NCBI GenBank assembly: GCA_036874045.1
Contig: JAZBRI010000009.1
Coordinates: 2,542,001 to 2,606,000, forward strand
Direction of reading: 5' to 3'
Length of the DNA stretch: 64,000 bases
Source: Cymodocea nodosa
Lineage: Eukaryota > Streptophyta > Magnoliopsida > Alismatales > Cymodoceaceae
Made by a program: the position numbers and the translations under genes. Shown here one piece after another: positions 50,124-61,205 of this stretch. The number at the start of each line of letters is the position of its first letter. The stretch's first letter is position 1. The notes beneath the pieces are model-generated. The model saw nothing but the letters and a program-made list of their open reading frames with translations. It was not told the DNA's origin and ran no database searches.

Positions 50124-50834
50124 GATTTTGGAAATCATCTTTGATAAATTCAAGATAATAGATGTTTCTAAAAAATTTAAAGTATAGTTATAATTAACAC
50201 CTATCTTATATAAGTATATTTTGTATGTTATTGAATATATTTGAAGTATATTTGTATGGGGAGAAATAACAATGTTTAGAATAGATTAATATAATTCAAA
50301 ATATAAATCTTAGTTAATCTGAGTTTAGTCTCCTTAAAATCTTGAAGAAATCTTTTAAAGACAAATAAACTATTTTGGGTATATAAAAAAGATATTAGAA
50401 TAGTTTACAAGGTCTTCAAGATAGTATTTCAGATAGTTTCATTTCACTAGAAATGTTCTTCAAAAGATTTCAGATGAAACATACTGATTGTCATTATTTT
50501 TTGGAAGGTTTCAGTTGAAAACATCCAAAACTTTCTTTTTCATTAAGTATATTAACTAGACGTTATGTTATGTAAGGTAACATATAAAACGACCTCTAGA
50601 CAACGTTTTACTTGTTAGGTTAAGTAACTCAACGAGTTATGCTTTATATTCAGGTACCTTAATTGAATAAAGTTTATTCAATATGGATTTAAAACCCAAA
50701 CTCGACTAAAAGACTCCTTATGTTATATATTCAAATACCCTATTTAAACACTTATTACATGGGAACTTAGGTTGTCTCATAAATTCTTTTTGAAAATCTT
50801 TCTCACTTATTTGTTCTTGTAACCACTTGCGATA
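50124..50834 (-). mobile_element. LTR-type sequence upstream of the Copia gag
   Basis: On the minus strand this ends ...CCAAAATCA just before the primer-binding site, as the end of the element's 5' LTR should. 50,400-50,530 has CAGATAGTTTCA / GATGAAAC phrases like those at 340-720. Beyond about 50,560 the phrases change (CTCAACGAGTTATG), so a second LTR fragment in the other orientation probably begins there. Limits are uncertain. Confidence 0.4.
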
Positions 50835-50837
50835 ATG

Positions 50838-53100
50838 TATTCAAAGTTCTACAAAGGGCATGGTAGAGGTAGAGGAAACGATAAAGGAAAACAAATAGAT
50901 GAAGATGAAGTTCTGCATTCATGATTTAAAAAGATACTTCAAGTTGATAGCGAAAATATATAGTGAATATTTCTTTTTAGAAGAAATATTTGATGAAGTT
51001 CATTTAGAACTTAAACATACTATTGAGAGTATATAATTTATGGGCATTAGAAGTGAATTTGATAAAGAATATCATATGAAATGTGCTAAGATAGCATTTT
51101 TGGAACAATATGCATAATATTGGGAAAAAGGTATAGGTTTATCGAGTAGAATTCCTTAAACACCAATAAATAGAACATGACTTAAATCATTTGAGGAAGA
51201 ACATGAATATATTATGCCTACTCCATTGTTTTCAAAGGAAAAATAGAAGGATATTGCTGTTGATCAAGAAAAAGTTGAAGAACTTCGAAAAGCAATAGCA
51301 ATAGAGAGTGCTTTTGAGAAATTAAAACAAAAAACATTTTTAGAACAGATACATAAGAAAATAGCAATAATACAAGAAGAAGAATAGATGACTTGTTACA
51401 AAAGAAAAGGAGTTAGAAAAGTGAAGAAAAAGGAAATTATTTATAAGGAAACAAATTTATCGAAAAAAGAAAAATCAGATGAGGATTTAATTCCAAAGGA
51501 TAATGTATGTCTAGATATTATACCTTACAATGCATCTGAAAAGATGGTTAGTTTAGAACATATTGAAACTAATAGTGATAATGAAATAGTGTTATCATTT
51601 TCTAGAAAACTTGAAAAGAAACAAAAGCAACAAATTAGTTCAAGTTTTTCTATTGAATCAAGCTCTAATGATATGGAAATTGAATAATCAAAGCATTAGG
51701 TAGAAGATATTGAACAAGTTATTGCAGAAGTGGTTGAAAATATTGAGGCAGTAACTAGTTCAAAGGTTGGATTGTCTGGAGTAGAGGTTATTGAAAAAGA
51801 AAAGACTCTAGAAAAGCTAAATGTTAATTAGCCTATTTCAAAATCTACAAATACAGAGTCGAAGAATTCACGACATGAAGACATGGAAATATCTATTGAA
51901 AAAAATGAAAATATATAGACAAATACAAGGGCTGTTGAATTTGTGGAAAATTTAAACTCTAAATAATCTATATAAACTTAATTTGTGGATGTTGCAAATA
52001 TTGATAACGTTCCTTACATTGTTGAAACTGAAGAATCAAGCTTACCCGAGTAGCTTTAAGAAAATATTTTGATAGAGGAATAACATGGCATTCATTTTAA
52101 AGAAGAGATTCCTAAAGATGAATTAAATTCAGAATCTAGGCTTCAAGTATCACCTTATGACTATATAACACTAAATATTCAAGGTAATTTGATTTATTTT
52201 AGATTTGACGAAGTATTGCAAAAATATAACAATTTGATTACATGTCAAGTTCTACATGCTAGACCTATAAAATTCAAAAATTTAATGGAAATCAAAGATC
52301 TATTTGGGTTTCAAGGCTTAATGCAATTCTTACCAGTTGGAACTAGATGTAAATAATATAAAGAGCTTATTACAACTTTTTATAGTAATCTAGTATAGAA
52401 TGACAATCTTTTGAAGACTAAAATAAGTCAACAAGAGTTTACTTTATCTCTTGAATTAATTTTTAAAGTTTTAGGCTTAAGGAATGAAGGTGTTGTTGTT
52501 ACAAACATATTTGACATAGTTAGACAACTAGAATGAGACATTTAGTATTTATCATAGATTTCAGATGTATATTTAGAAATGAGATTAATGGAAAATTTAA
52601 ATGTAGAAGCAAGGTTTATTGCAAACATACTGCATGCAAATTTATTTTAGATAGTTGGACATAATTTGGAGGTAAGCATAAATTGTTTATATGCAACTTA
52701 TGGCATACTTAACAAAATTCAAATTAATTGGTTTGTTGTTTTCACATATCAACTACAACATATGAGTTCAAAGTTATTTTATGGTGATGTTGTATGTTGA
52801 ATAATTGTAAGACAATTAACTTTATCTAAATGATCATCTGAAATAAAGGGCATGAGAGCATTTAATTTGAAAGATTTGCAAAAATATTAGATACAATTGC
52901 AACAATAGTAGCAACAACCACCTAAACAACAACAACAATAGCAACAATATAGCAAACATATTCAGATCAAGTACAATAGTAGCCCGAGCTATCTTCTAAC
53001 TTAGATGTAGTACTAAATAACATTAGAAATGATATTAGGCATCTAGGAGATAAAAATTGTGACGCCATAAGCAATATTATTAGGAGGAATAGATAAATAT
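50838..53100 (+). mobile_element. Env-like / third-ORF remnant of a Sirevirus-type element (fossil)
   Basis: Starts MYSKFYKGHGRGRGNDKGK, runs through a long charged low-complexity region, then an FYSNLV ... LSLELIFKVLGLRNEG region and a LNVEARFIANILHANLF region, which resemble the putative plant transposon-protein domain found in the extra ORF of Sireviruses and Athila elements. It ends in a glutamine-rich tail (about 52,890-52,950). Broken at many points. No gag or pol belonging to it was found beside it. Confidence 0.6.
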
Positions 53101-53858
53101 ATTGTCATTTATCTGTTATACTTGAATTCTAAATACAAAATGTAATGCTTGTATTTATTGATTGAATATTTGAACAATACATTTCTTGTAAATGTATTTC
53201 AAGTTTTATCAAAGTTTACAAAGAATTAAGCTGTAAATACTTGTCTCTCATTTTAATACTTTGTAATCATATTTTTTGATTAATGACAAAAAGGGGGAGA
53301 TGATTATGGATTTAATATTCTTGATTAAAGGGGGAGATAAGGGAAGATAACATGTTAATATGTTGTTTGTTGAAATTTTAAAAGTTTTTATTTCTAGGAG
53401 ATGATTTTTATAAAAACATATATAAATAACAGAAATAAGCTTAAGTAAACTTAAGTCAACGAACTTGTTTGTTGAATTAAAATTTAACCCAACAAATGTA
53501 CTTTGTTGAGTTAAACATATTTTATAATTGATTTAATATGATTTTATCATCATCAAAAAGGGGGAGATTGTTGAGTATTATGTTTTGATGAGGTGTGCAA
53601 AATGTAAGTAATCATATTTAATCAATTACTATTGTTTATGAAAGTAAAATAAGAACATCAATTAATATAGAAAAAGTTTAATGTTATATACTTGTTTATA
53701 ATGGATCTAAAATTATGCTAAATTAAATAACTAGTCGTTAAGTTATACTAACTTTTCATTTAACTAAACGTTAAGTTAGCATGTGTTTTTATTGTAAAGC
53801 ATGATATGTTTTAAAGTTATAGATTTGTATCATGTATAGTGCACGTTAAGAGAACTCG

Positions 53859-54396
53859 TTTTTTTTTTTTTGATCCTCAAACACTGAAACAGCCTGGTGA
53901 ATACTAGGAGTATCCTTGGAGGTGATAGAAGGTGAACCTTTATGGACACTTAAAAAGCTGGTATACATTAAGAGTATCCATGGAGGTGATAACATGTGAG
54001 TCTCAATGGACACTCAAATGGCCTAGTATGCATCAAGAGTATCCAAAGAGGTGACAGCTTGTAAGAGGCCTTGTTAAACCCCAACATGATAGATTTCTCC
54101 AAGTATCGTGCACTTTGTCTTGCAAAGATTCCCAACTAGTTGAGGGTACCTTAGGTGGCCCCATCCACCAACTCAGTTAAAATTAATGATTGAGGCAAGG
54201 CCTGTAATATTGGTACATGAGTTGAGTAAGTGGTGCGCACACCTATAACTTGCCAACACTTAAGCAAAGCTAACACTACTACCCATAGGTATTGCCTGAG
54301 GGCTTCCCAAGTGGTCACCCATCCTAATTCTGCTCCCATCCAAACACAATTAACTTTAGAGTTTTTATAGGTGTGAGTGCTTAATAGTAGGTGTAA
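53859..54396 (-). mobile_element. 5S rRNA-headed SINE-like retroposon
   Basis: Read on the minus strand: a ~115-base head resembling 5S rRNA, with AAAGTTAATTGTGTTTGG (A-box/IE region) and AGGATGGGTGACCACTTGG (C-box region; plus-strand 54313-54325), followed by a ~410-base body and a 13-base poly(A) (53859-53871). It is flanked by imperfect 20-22-bp direct repeats (GTGCACGTTAAGAGAACTCG, 53839-53858; the counterpart at 54397-54418 has a 2-base AG insertion and a few substitutions). Head, tail and long target duplication together fit a LINE-mobilised SINE with an internal pol III type 1 promoter. The body contains three ~64-bp tandem units. Cassandra elements also carry 5S sequence, but in paired LTRs; none are seen here. 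Confidence 0.7.
53884..54070 (-). repeat. Three ~64-bp tandem units inside the 5S-headed element
   Basis: GAGTATCC recurs at 53908, 53972 and 54037 (spacings 64 and 65) within longer units that share GCCTGGTGAATACTA / AGCTGGTATACATTA / GCCTAGTATGCATCA, GGAGGTGATA and TGGACACT. Confidence 0.85.
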
Positions 54397-54604
54397 ATGC
54401 ACCTTAAGAGAGAACTTGTTGAGTTATAAGCTGAAAGGTTAAAAAGAGGTTACGTGAGAATTCGTTGAGTTAGTGAACAAAATGTTAAGTTGTAAGGACA
54501 AACTCATTAAGTTAGTATTATGCATGTGTTGAATTTAAAGTTTACGAATGTTATATTGTATCATGTGAGTTGCACATGTTTAACTCGTTAAGTTAATATA
54601 ATTG

Positions 54605-55385
54605 TTGAATTTGAAGAAAAAGATAATTTTGAATTTTCTATGAAAACTAAAATTATTGATGTTGAAAATATTAAAAATGTTCTTTATACTATTGAAGTTG
54701 AAAATACAAGCTTACTAAAGGAACTTCAAGATACAATTATGATAGAGGAACACAATGTCATTGATATTAAAGAAGAAAATCCTAAAGAAGATATTAATTT
54801 AGAAATTAGGCTTTAGGTATTGCCCATTAAATTTCTAACTATGGAAATTCAAGGTAATATTTTATATTTTAGATCTAATGAAGCATCGTAGAGATACAAA
54901 AATTTTATTTCATATCAGATACTACATGCGGGTTGATCAAGTTTAGAAATTTGATGATTATCAAAAATTTATTTGAGTTTTAAGGTTTGATTCAATTCTT
55001 ACTAGTTAGAATAAAATGGAGACAATATAAAAAGTTTATTGTAACTTTTTATAGAAATCTAATATAGAAAAATCATTTGTTGAAAACTCAAGTTACTTTA
55101 TCTCTTAAATTGATTTATGAAGTATTAGGATTAAAAAATGAAGAAGTTATTATGATTAATAAATTTGATATAGTAAGACAACTAGAATGGGATATGCATT
55201 CTTTATCTAAAGTTCTAGAAGTTTATTCAAAAATTGGATTAAAAGAAAATCTAAATGTTGAAGTTAGATTTATTGTAAATATTTTGTATGTGAATTTATT
55301 TCAAAAAGTTAGACATAATATAGAAGTAAATAGAAGTTATTTATATACAACTTGTAGCTTATTAAATAGAATTCAGATAGTTTAG
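54605..55385 (+). mobile_element. Second env-like remnant of a Sirevirus-type element (fossil)
   Basis: Parallels 51,930-52,740: VENIKNVLYTIEVE, a LSLKLIYEVLGLKNEEV stretch and the 55077-55385 open frame with FDIVRQLEWDMHSLSKVLEV and LNVEVRFIVNILYVNLF. It starts abruptly in mid-domain after the LTR sequence. Broken; diverged from the first copy, so they are two insertions or an old duplication. Confidence 0.6.
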
Positions 55386-56683
55386 TTTAGTTTTTTTTAT
55401 GCTAAACACTTATATTTTGCATACAAGATATCTTGACTTCAATTTCCTAGATAATTTTACATTTTATATTCAATATTTTTAATTACATTTTAAATATTTG
55501 TGCTTTATCAAAAATATATATTTTTAAAAAACTTTACGTATAAAATCTGTCAGGTTTAAATATCTTTACAGATGATACCTAAACTTAATAGACTAAATCC
55601 ATTATATTTAGGTAAACTTAAAAAATTAAAATTTTTATAAATATATTTTTAAACCTTAGGTCAAACAAAAGAAAAGTTGTTGTTGAATCGATTTTCTGCT
55701 TTCTTTGATAGATATATTTTAAAACTTTGATCAAACCAACAAAACATATCGGTTTTGTCGAAATGTATCTATATTTTATTATATATAAATTCTTCTATTC
55801 TGGTTAGGCTGAAAATAGGCATCGACTTAATCGATGCTTATATAAATATATTTATATCTTTAGTTAGACTGAAGGTTGACTTCAGTTCAACTAAAACTTA
55901 TTTTCTACATATATTATTATTGTTATTATTTATTTATTATTACTATTAGATTTTTTTTAACATGAATGTATTTTAATGTTACCCAACATTGGCAAAGTTA
56001 GATGATATTGACTTGAAATTTTTTGTTTTGACCAAATTTTCCTCTCTTTCAATAAATTTGTCAATGAGTTCAAATATATATTTTTCGTTAATTTCTTTCA
56101 TCTTTTGTATGTCACGTGGATATTTAAATTTTCACGTGCCTAATGGATAACTCAACGTTTTCCATCGAAGAGTTACAAATAATTCAACATTTGCCATTAA
56201 AGAGTTATGAATAATTTATCGATATATTTTATAGAATACATCTTTCAATCGAGTCTACCATTTTGTGATTCCGGGAGGTAAAGAAAAATATTGGGAGATG
56301 ACACTCTAACGGTGTTCATCTTTCTCGTATTATTTTTTATTGTTTTATAATTCTTTCCCATATATAAGAAAATGATGGGTAGGGTATGGCTCTATCAGCA
56401 CCCACTTTTCTTGTAACATAAATTTTAGAAACTACCTGATATAACATTCAATCGGTAGCTTTTAACATAATTGTTTTTAGAAATTACACAAGATAATACT
56501 CAGTTAGTACTCATCTTCCCTGTATTTTATAGAGAACAAAAAATATGTCAAATATTGGAAGATAACACAAAATTGGTATCTATCTTCCCTATATTTTATA
56601 GAAGATGAATTATATAAAAAAACATAAAATATCGAGAGATAATAGTTTGATTGACACTCATCTTCTCTATATTTTATATAGAG
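55386..56683. repeat. AT-rich LTR debris and degenerate ~90-bp tandem repeats
   Basis: 55,980-56,200 has CACGTG twice and TAACTCAACG / AAGAGTTAC phrases like the LTRs elsewhere. 56,280-56,680 repeats, about every 80-100 bases, a unit built on GATAATACTCAGTTAGTACTC and CATCTTCCCTGTATTTTATA with variations. No coding was recognised. Confidence 0.5.
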
Positions 56684-57328
56684 ATGTCAATAGGCTAAAT
56701 TAGACTTATCTAGCCTAAAAAGTATCAACTTATTTAGGCTACAAGTTAGGTCAGGTTGGGCTAAAATTCTTTTAAGATAGTTCAACTTGACTTCAAAATT
56801 TTTCAAGACAACTTGAACTAACCTAAAATTTTTCAAGATAGCCTAGCCTAACTTGTAACCTTAGCCCATACAAGTCAAACCTATGAGTGTAAGCTCTCTT
56901 TTATAATTTTTTAAAATATATAATATGTAAATTTTTTATTTTAATTTAAAATCAAAAAATAAATATAAAAAATTAAAAAAATTAAAAACTTTGATCCAAT
57001 TGAAGAAAAAAAAAACTTCATCGAATTGAAGAAAAAGAAAATTTAGATTTGACTTGCCACTCGATCAAACCAATGTAACAAAGTTTAAAAAAAATCAAAA
57101 ACTTCAATTAGACTGAAGTTTAAATCATTAACTTTGATATTCGATTTAAACGAGTTTTAAGAAAAATCAAAAATATTGGTTAGATCGAAGTTTTTAAAAC
57201 TTCATTACTTCAAACCTTTAGTTTGACTATTTTGAAGTTTTTTTTTTTTTTTGATCTAATCGAAGCTCAACTTTGGTTTAACCAAATTTTTTTTAAACTC
57301 GATCAAACTTAAGTTGTTCTGAACTTAG

Positions 57329-57431
57329 AACTTAAGTTAGACTAAAGAAAAAATAATAATAATAAACTTTGGTCAACTTCAGTTTGACCAAAGTTTATTA
57401 TTATTATTTTTTCTTTAGTCTAACTTAAGTT
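57329..57431. repeat. Perfect 48-bp inverted repeat (hairpin, 7-base loop)
   Basis: 57329-57376 is exactly the reverse complement of 57384-57431, around the loop CTTCAGT. The arms run from AACTTAAGTTAGACTAAAG to the loop side CTTTGGTCAA. It lies in the low-complexity block of the hAT, whose units are themselves semi-palindromic. Confidence 0.95.
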
Positions 57432-58139
57432 TTTGCTTTTTTAAATTCAATTGGATTGAAGTTTTTTATGTTTTAAATTTCTTTTTTAAACTCAATTTGA
57501 TCGAAGTTTATTTTTTTTTTTTTTTTCTTCAATCCAATGAAAGTTGAACTTTGGTCAAACTGAAGTTTTTGATTTTTTTTAAAATCAATTAGACCAAAAT
57601 TGTAATTTCGGTCGAATCGAAATTTTTTATTTTTTTAAACTTGATCGAACTGAAGTTGTAACTTTGGTTGGGCTAAATTTTTTATTTTTTATTATTTCAG
57701 TTTGACCAAAGGGTTCAATTGAAGTTTTTGATTTTTTTTATATTTACTTTTTGATTTTAAATTAAAAAAATACAACATTATCTGATAATCAATTTGTTGT
57801 TCAAATATATTATTTTATTTATAAATACATGAACAACAAATATAAGTCATCGTTCATAAATTATGATTCATTACATTAACATCAATATTAAGACATCATC
57901 AACTCACCATTCATGATTCATCATCCATCAATACATTCAAACACAAGTCATAAAGTTAAAATAATTATTTTATTTCTAAATTCAAATTAAAAATACATTA
58001 TTTTTGTACTTACATCAAATATTTTTACATTTAATATACATAATTCTATTTAAATTTATAAATTCATTGATGAAGTCATCTTTCTATTGATGCTCATGAA
58101 TACAAGCAAACTTTCAATCTTTAACACACATTAATACTT

Positions 58140-59110
58140 CTAAAATATCATTTTTTTAATCTTGCTCTTCTATTATCTAATATATTATTATTGAAACTAA
58201 ATGTCTATTCACATGTTACAGAAGAAGTTGAAATTGTTAGTAAATCTCTAACTATTAATGATAAAATAGGAAATGTGCATTTTTGTGTTTTCCACCAATT
58301 TATTATATCAAAATCTAGAAAATAAAGATTATCTTTTATTAAATAGTTATGATTAAAATTATTTAATTCTTTCCTATTTGTTATGCTAAAATCACTATAT
58401 TCATTATTAAATACATTATAATCAATTATTGATGATGATGATGGTTGTGAAAAATTGGGCATATTTTGTATTTGTTGTATTCCATGTTTTGTAACATATA
58501 TATCAAACATATTATTTAAACTTTTTTCTACATTTTCAATTATTACATCAAGTTTTACATTTAAACAAGTTTGTATTGCATTTATTAATTTTTTAACAAC
58601 TTTTACTTTAGTCCTAAGATCTAAATAAACATTAATATATATAAGAGAGGTATCTTATTTCAATATTTTAAAAAAATTTCTTTCATTTTGAAAACTATAG
58701 GTGTAAAAAATGGATAATTACTATAATTATTAAAAACTCTTGCAATATTATATTAGTAGTGGATTGCATAAATAGATATACAATAATATATTCCTAATAA
58801 ATATTCTATTGCATTATAAAATGATTTTAAAAATTCAATACAACAATTAGTTATTGCAAAATCATTTTCATCTAATGGTGTTGTATTATCATTTATTCTA
58901 CTATTATAATAAGTTTTTATAACTTCTTTATAAGGTGAACAATTATTTAACATTAAATATAATGAATTCCACCTATGAGAGACATCCATTGCAAATGTTT
59001 TATATGGTAATTCAAATGAATCACATACATGATTAAATTATTGCTGTCGTCTACCACTAGATAAAATGTAACCTAATGTAGTTCTAATATATTCTAGAAA
59101 GGTTTTAATT
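58140..59110 (-). pseudogene. hAT transposase remnant
   Basis: The minus strand reads MDVSHRWNSLYLMLNNCSPY (58753-58989), the hAT ribonuclease-like fold segment, then FCIEFLK-type sequence and, in 58205-58510, FDIINWWKTQKCTFPILSLI and LTISTSSVTCE, the C-terminal hAT dimerisation region (normally WWK...FPxLSxxARDxLxIPxSTVASE). A stop follows TCE where the family has S-AFS. The N-terminal BED finger and part of the core are absent. Stops between the two open frames make it a pseudogene. Confidence 0.8.
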
Positions 59111-59172
59111 TTTCAACACCTATGTTCATCCCTATTTAGTACACTAAATCTAACTACTAAATAGTTGACATT

Positions 59173-61178
59173 TTATCATACCACAAGTGCACAGATTCAA
59201 TTGTAAATAGTATGCAAATACATGTTTGTTCTCAAGAAAGAGATTTATCTACTTTACTTAGGATGTCTAACAATTAATTAGAAACTTAACAATGTCATGT
59301 TTGTTCCTTCTAACTAATTGACTCTTATAACTATTTAAGATCATGCAACTTCTACTTAGCTACTATTAACTATGATTAACTATTGGAGATCTAACCTAAA
59401 TTACTCCTACTTACTCTAGCTTAGACTAAAACTTATAACTATCAATCTATCATTGGTAGACGTCTTTACCAATGATCTAGCCGTTGGTAAATGTCTTCAC
59501 CAATGATACAATCATAGGGTTAATGTGAACATAATGAAGCCTTGAAGTGCAAGTCAAATGAAATTAGTGATGATATATCTATGTTTGACCATTGAGATAT
59601 TAACTATTTTATTTTAGAGCTTTTAAAACTAATTAGATAAATTGATTAAAATGTAGCTACAATAACACGATATAACAATACAACATAATTGTTACATAGA
59701 ACAGATGTAAAATAAAATAAAAAGGACAGAATACCTAATCTTTCATTGCAACCTTCATCCTTTGAGACTTGCTCAAGTCAAAATCTTCTCTTTGTTTTTA
59801 TTTTTGGACTACTAAGTTGTTAGGCTAGCAATCCTTCTTTCACAACTTGCATTGAATGTTTGTGTGTCACTCACATAATCTCAATGGTATGAAGCTACGG
59901 ATGGAAGTAGCCAACACTGAGAAACTTTTCTTCAAGAATATGCTCACGTTAGAGAAACTTGCAGTGGCATAATCAAGGATGAGGATGAAGAAGAAGAGGT
60001 CATCAATCTCCTCTTGGGAAGAATTGGATGGGTGGATTATGGAAGTTTGGAGATGAATATGTACTAAAATGGTGTTTGGATGAAGAGGGTGAGAGTGACA
60101 ATGTAGTTTCCATGTTTCCTTTTATGGTAGTATCGAGTCAAGGCCACATTTCTGTGAGTGGAGATAGTGCATTGCATTGTTAATTGTAGTAGTAGTTACT
60201 ACCAATACCACCTGCTAACTTCGTTCCTTCTAACGAATAAGAATTCTCCATGTAAACCATGTTCTTTTCCATGTTAACCACATTCTTCATTTCCTGGAAT
60301 ATAAGTTTATCTATTTCCTACAACTATGATATATGTGAAATTTTCATCGTATCCATTGATAAATAACAGAAATATAAAACTTTTAGTGGCTCATAAATAA
60401 TCAGAATTTCAATACATTCTTAGTAATGGAACAAAATAAACTAAGATTATAGGACTACCTACTTTGCGCCTTCATTGGTAAACTAGTTAACCAACGATTC
60501 CATTGTTGGTAAACTTCTTAGCCAATGATAGAACTTAATAATAATACTTCGTGAAATACCAGGAATAGGATCATTGGTAACTTGGTTATCAACGAAGTTA
60601 GTTCATTGGTTATTGGGTTAACCAACGACTTGCTTGCTCCTATGAGATAAATTATGCATGAAACATATAATTTACAATTACATAGGCAATAAGTGCAATT
60701 AACATAAAAATCATTTTAAATAAACATATAATTGCATTCCATACAAGTACTTCCTTGTGACATGTTTTATTCCTATATATTAATCATAAAATAAGATATA
60801 TAAAGAATTAACATGCACAATTCATGTAACAAATTCATAAGTAAAGTGATGACCAATGGAGTTAGTTCGTTGATTATTGAAATAACCAATGGACATCATT
60901 GTTTCATAAAATAACAACATTTCTACAAAGCTTGCAACCTTCGTTAATTAACATGATAGATATTCCATTCAAATAACTAGTTTCTATATTATTTCATCAA
61001 GTGATTTTTCAATAACCTTAACATTAGAATTTATGCATCAATTAATCACATATAAATATGCATTCACTTGAAATTAAACTTAACTTATCATTCCACATTA
61101 AACTATACTAATGACAACTTAAATCTGACAAACTGCATCTGTTAACCTCTATAAATTGTAAAAATTCAAGTCTAAACA
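59173..61178 (-). mobile_element. LTR of a tRNA-Asp-type element, minus orientation (fossil)
   Basis: On the minus strand, CTTAAGTATGGGGGACT (a polypurine tract like TATGGGGGAAG of the 35-bp-interior element) is followed by TGTTTAGACTTG at 61178. The far end has TGTGCACTTGTGG, like the U5-side TATGCACTTGCAG of that element. Inside, ACCAACGATT...CCATTGTTGGTAA and ACCAATGATA/CATTGGTAA pairs recur (59,450-59,510, 60,470-60,620, 60,850-60,895). The left limit is set by the hAT and is approximate. Confidence 0.45.
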
Positions 61179-61205
61179 AGTCCCCCATACTTAAGATTTG
61201 TTAGT

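Larger units (their letters stand above)
53288..54604 (+). mobile_element. Sirevirus-type polypurine tracts and 3' LTR, interrupted by a SINE-like insertion
   Basis: Three AAAGGGGGAGAT-type purine tracts (about 53,290, 53,325 and 53,556) precede TGTTGAGTATTATG at 53569; multiple such tracts are a Sirevirus habit. The LTR continues to about 54,604 and contains CTCGTTAAGTTAATATAA and GTTGCACATG phrases shared with the solo LTR at 61.98-62.05 kb. It is split at 53,859-54,396 by the 5S-headed insertion. Confidence 0.55.
56684..59172 (-). mobile_element. hAT transposon, degenerate
   Basis: The left end TAGAGATGTCAATAGG is a typical hAT start; near 59,165 the opposite strand gives ATGTCAAC, an imperfect inverted match. 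56,690-56,880 repeats GGCTA/AGCC phrases common at plant hAT ends. 57,000-57,730 is a low-complexity block of TTTGGTCAAACTGAAGTTTTT units. The transposase remnant occupies 58,140-59,110. The 8-bp target duplication is not clear. Confidence 0.65.

Noticed and set aside
51388-51687. A charged 99-codon open frame as a host gene
   Set aside because: It is part of the low-complexity middle of the env-like remnant, with similar sequence continuing on both sides.
53859-54396. A functional 5S rRNA gene or a Cassandra LTR
   Set aside because: The head is too diverged for a working 5S gene, there is no tandem array, and no paired TG...CA LTRs were seen; poly(A) and long direct repeats favour a SINE-like origin.
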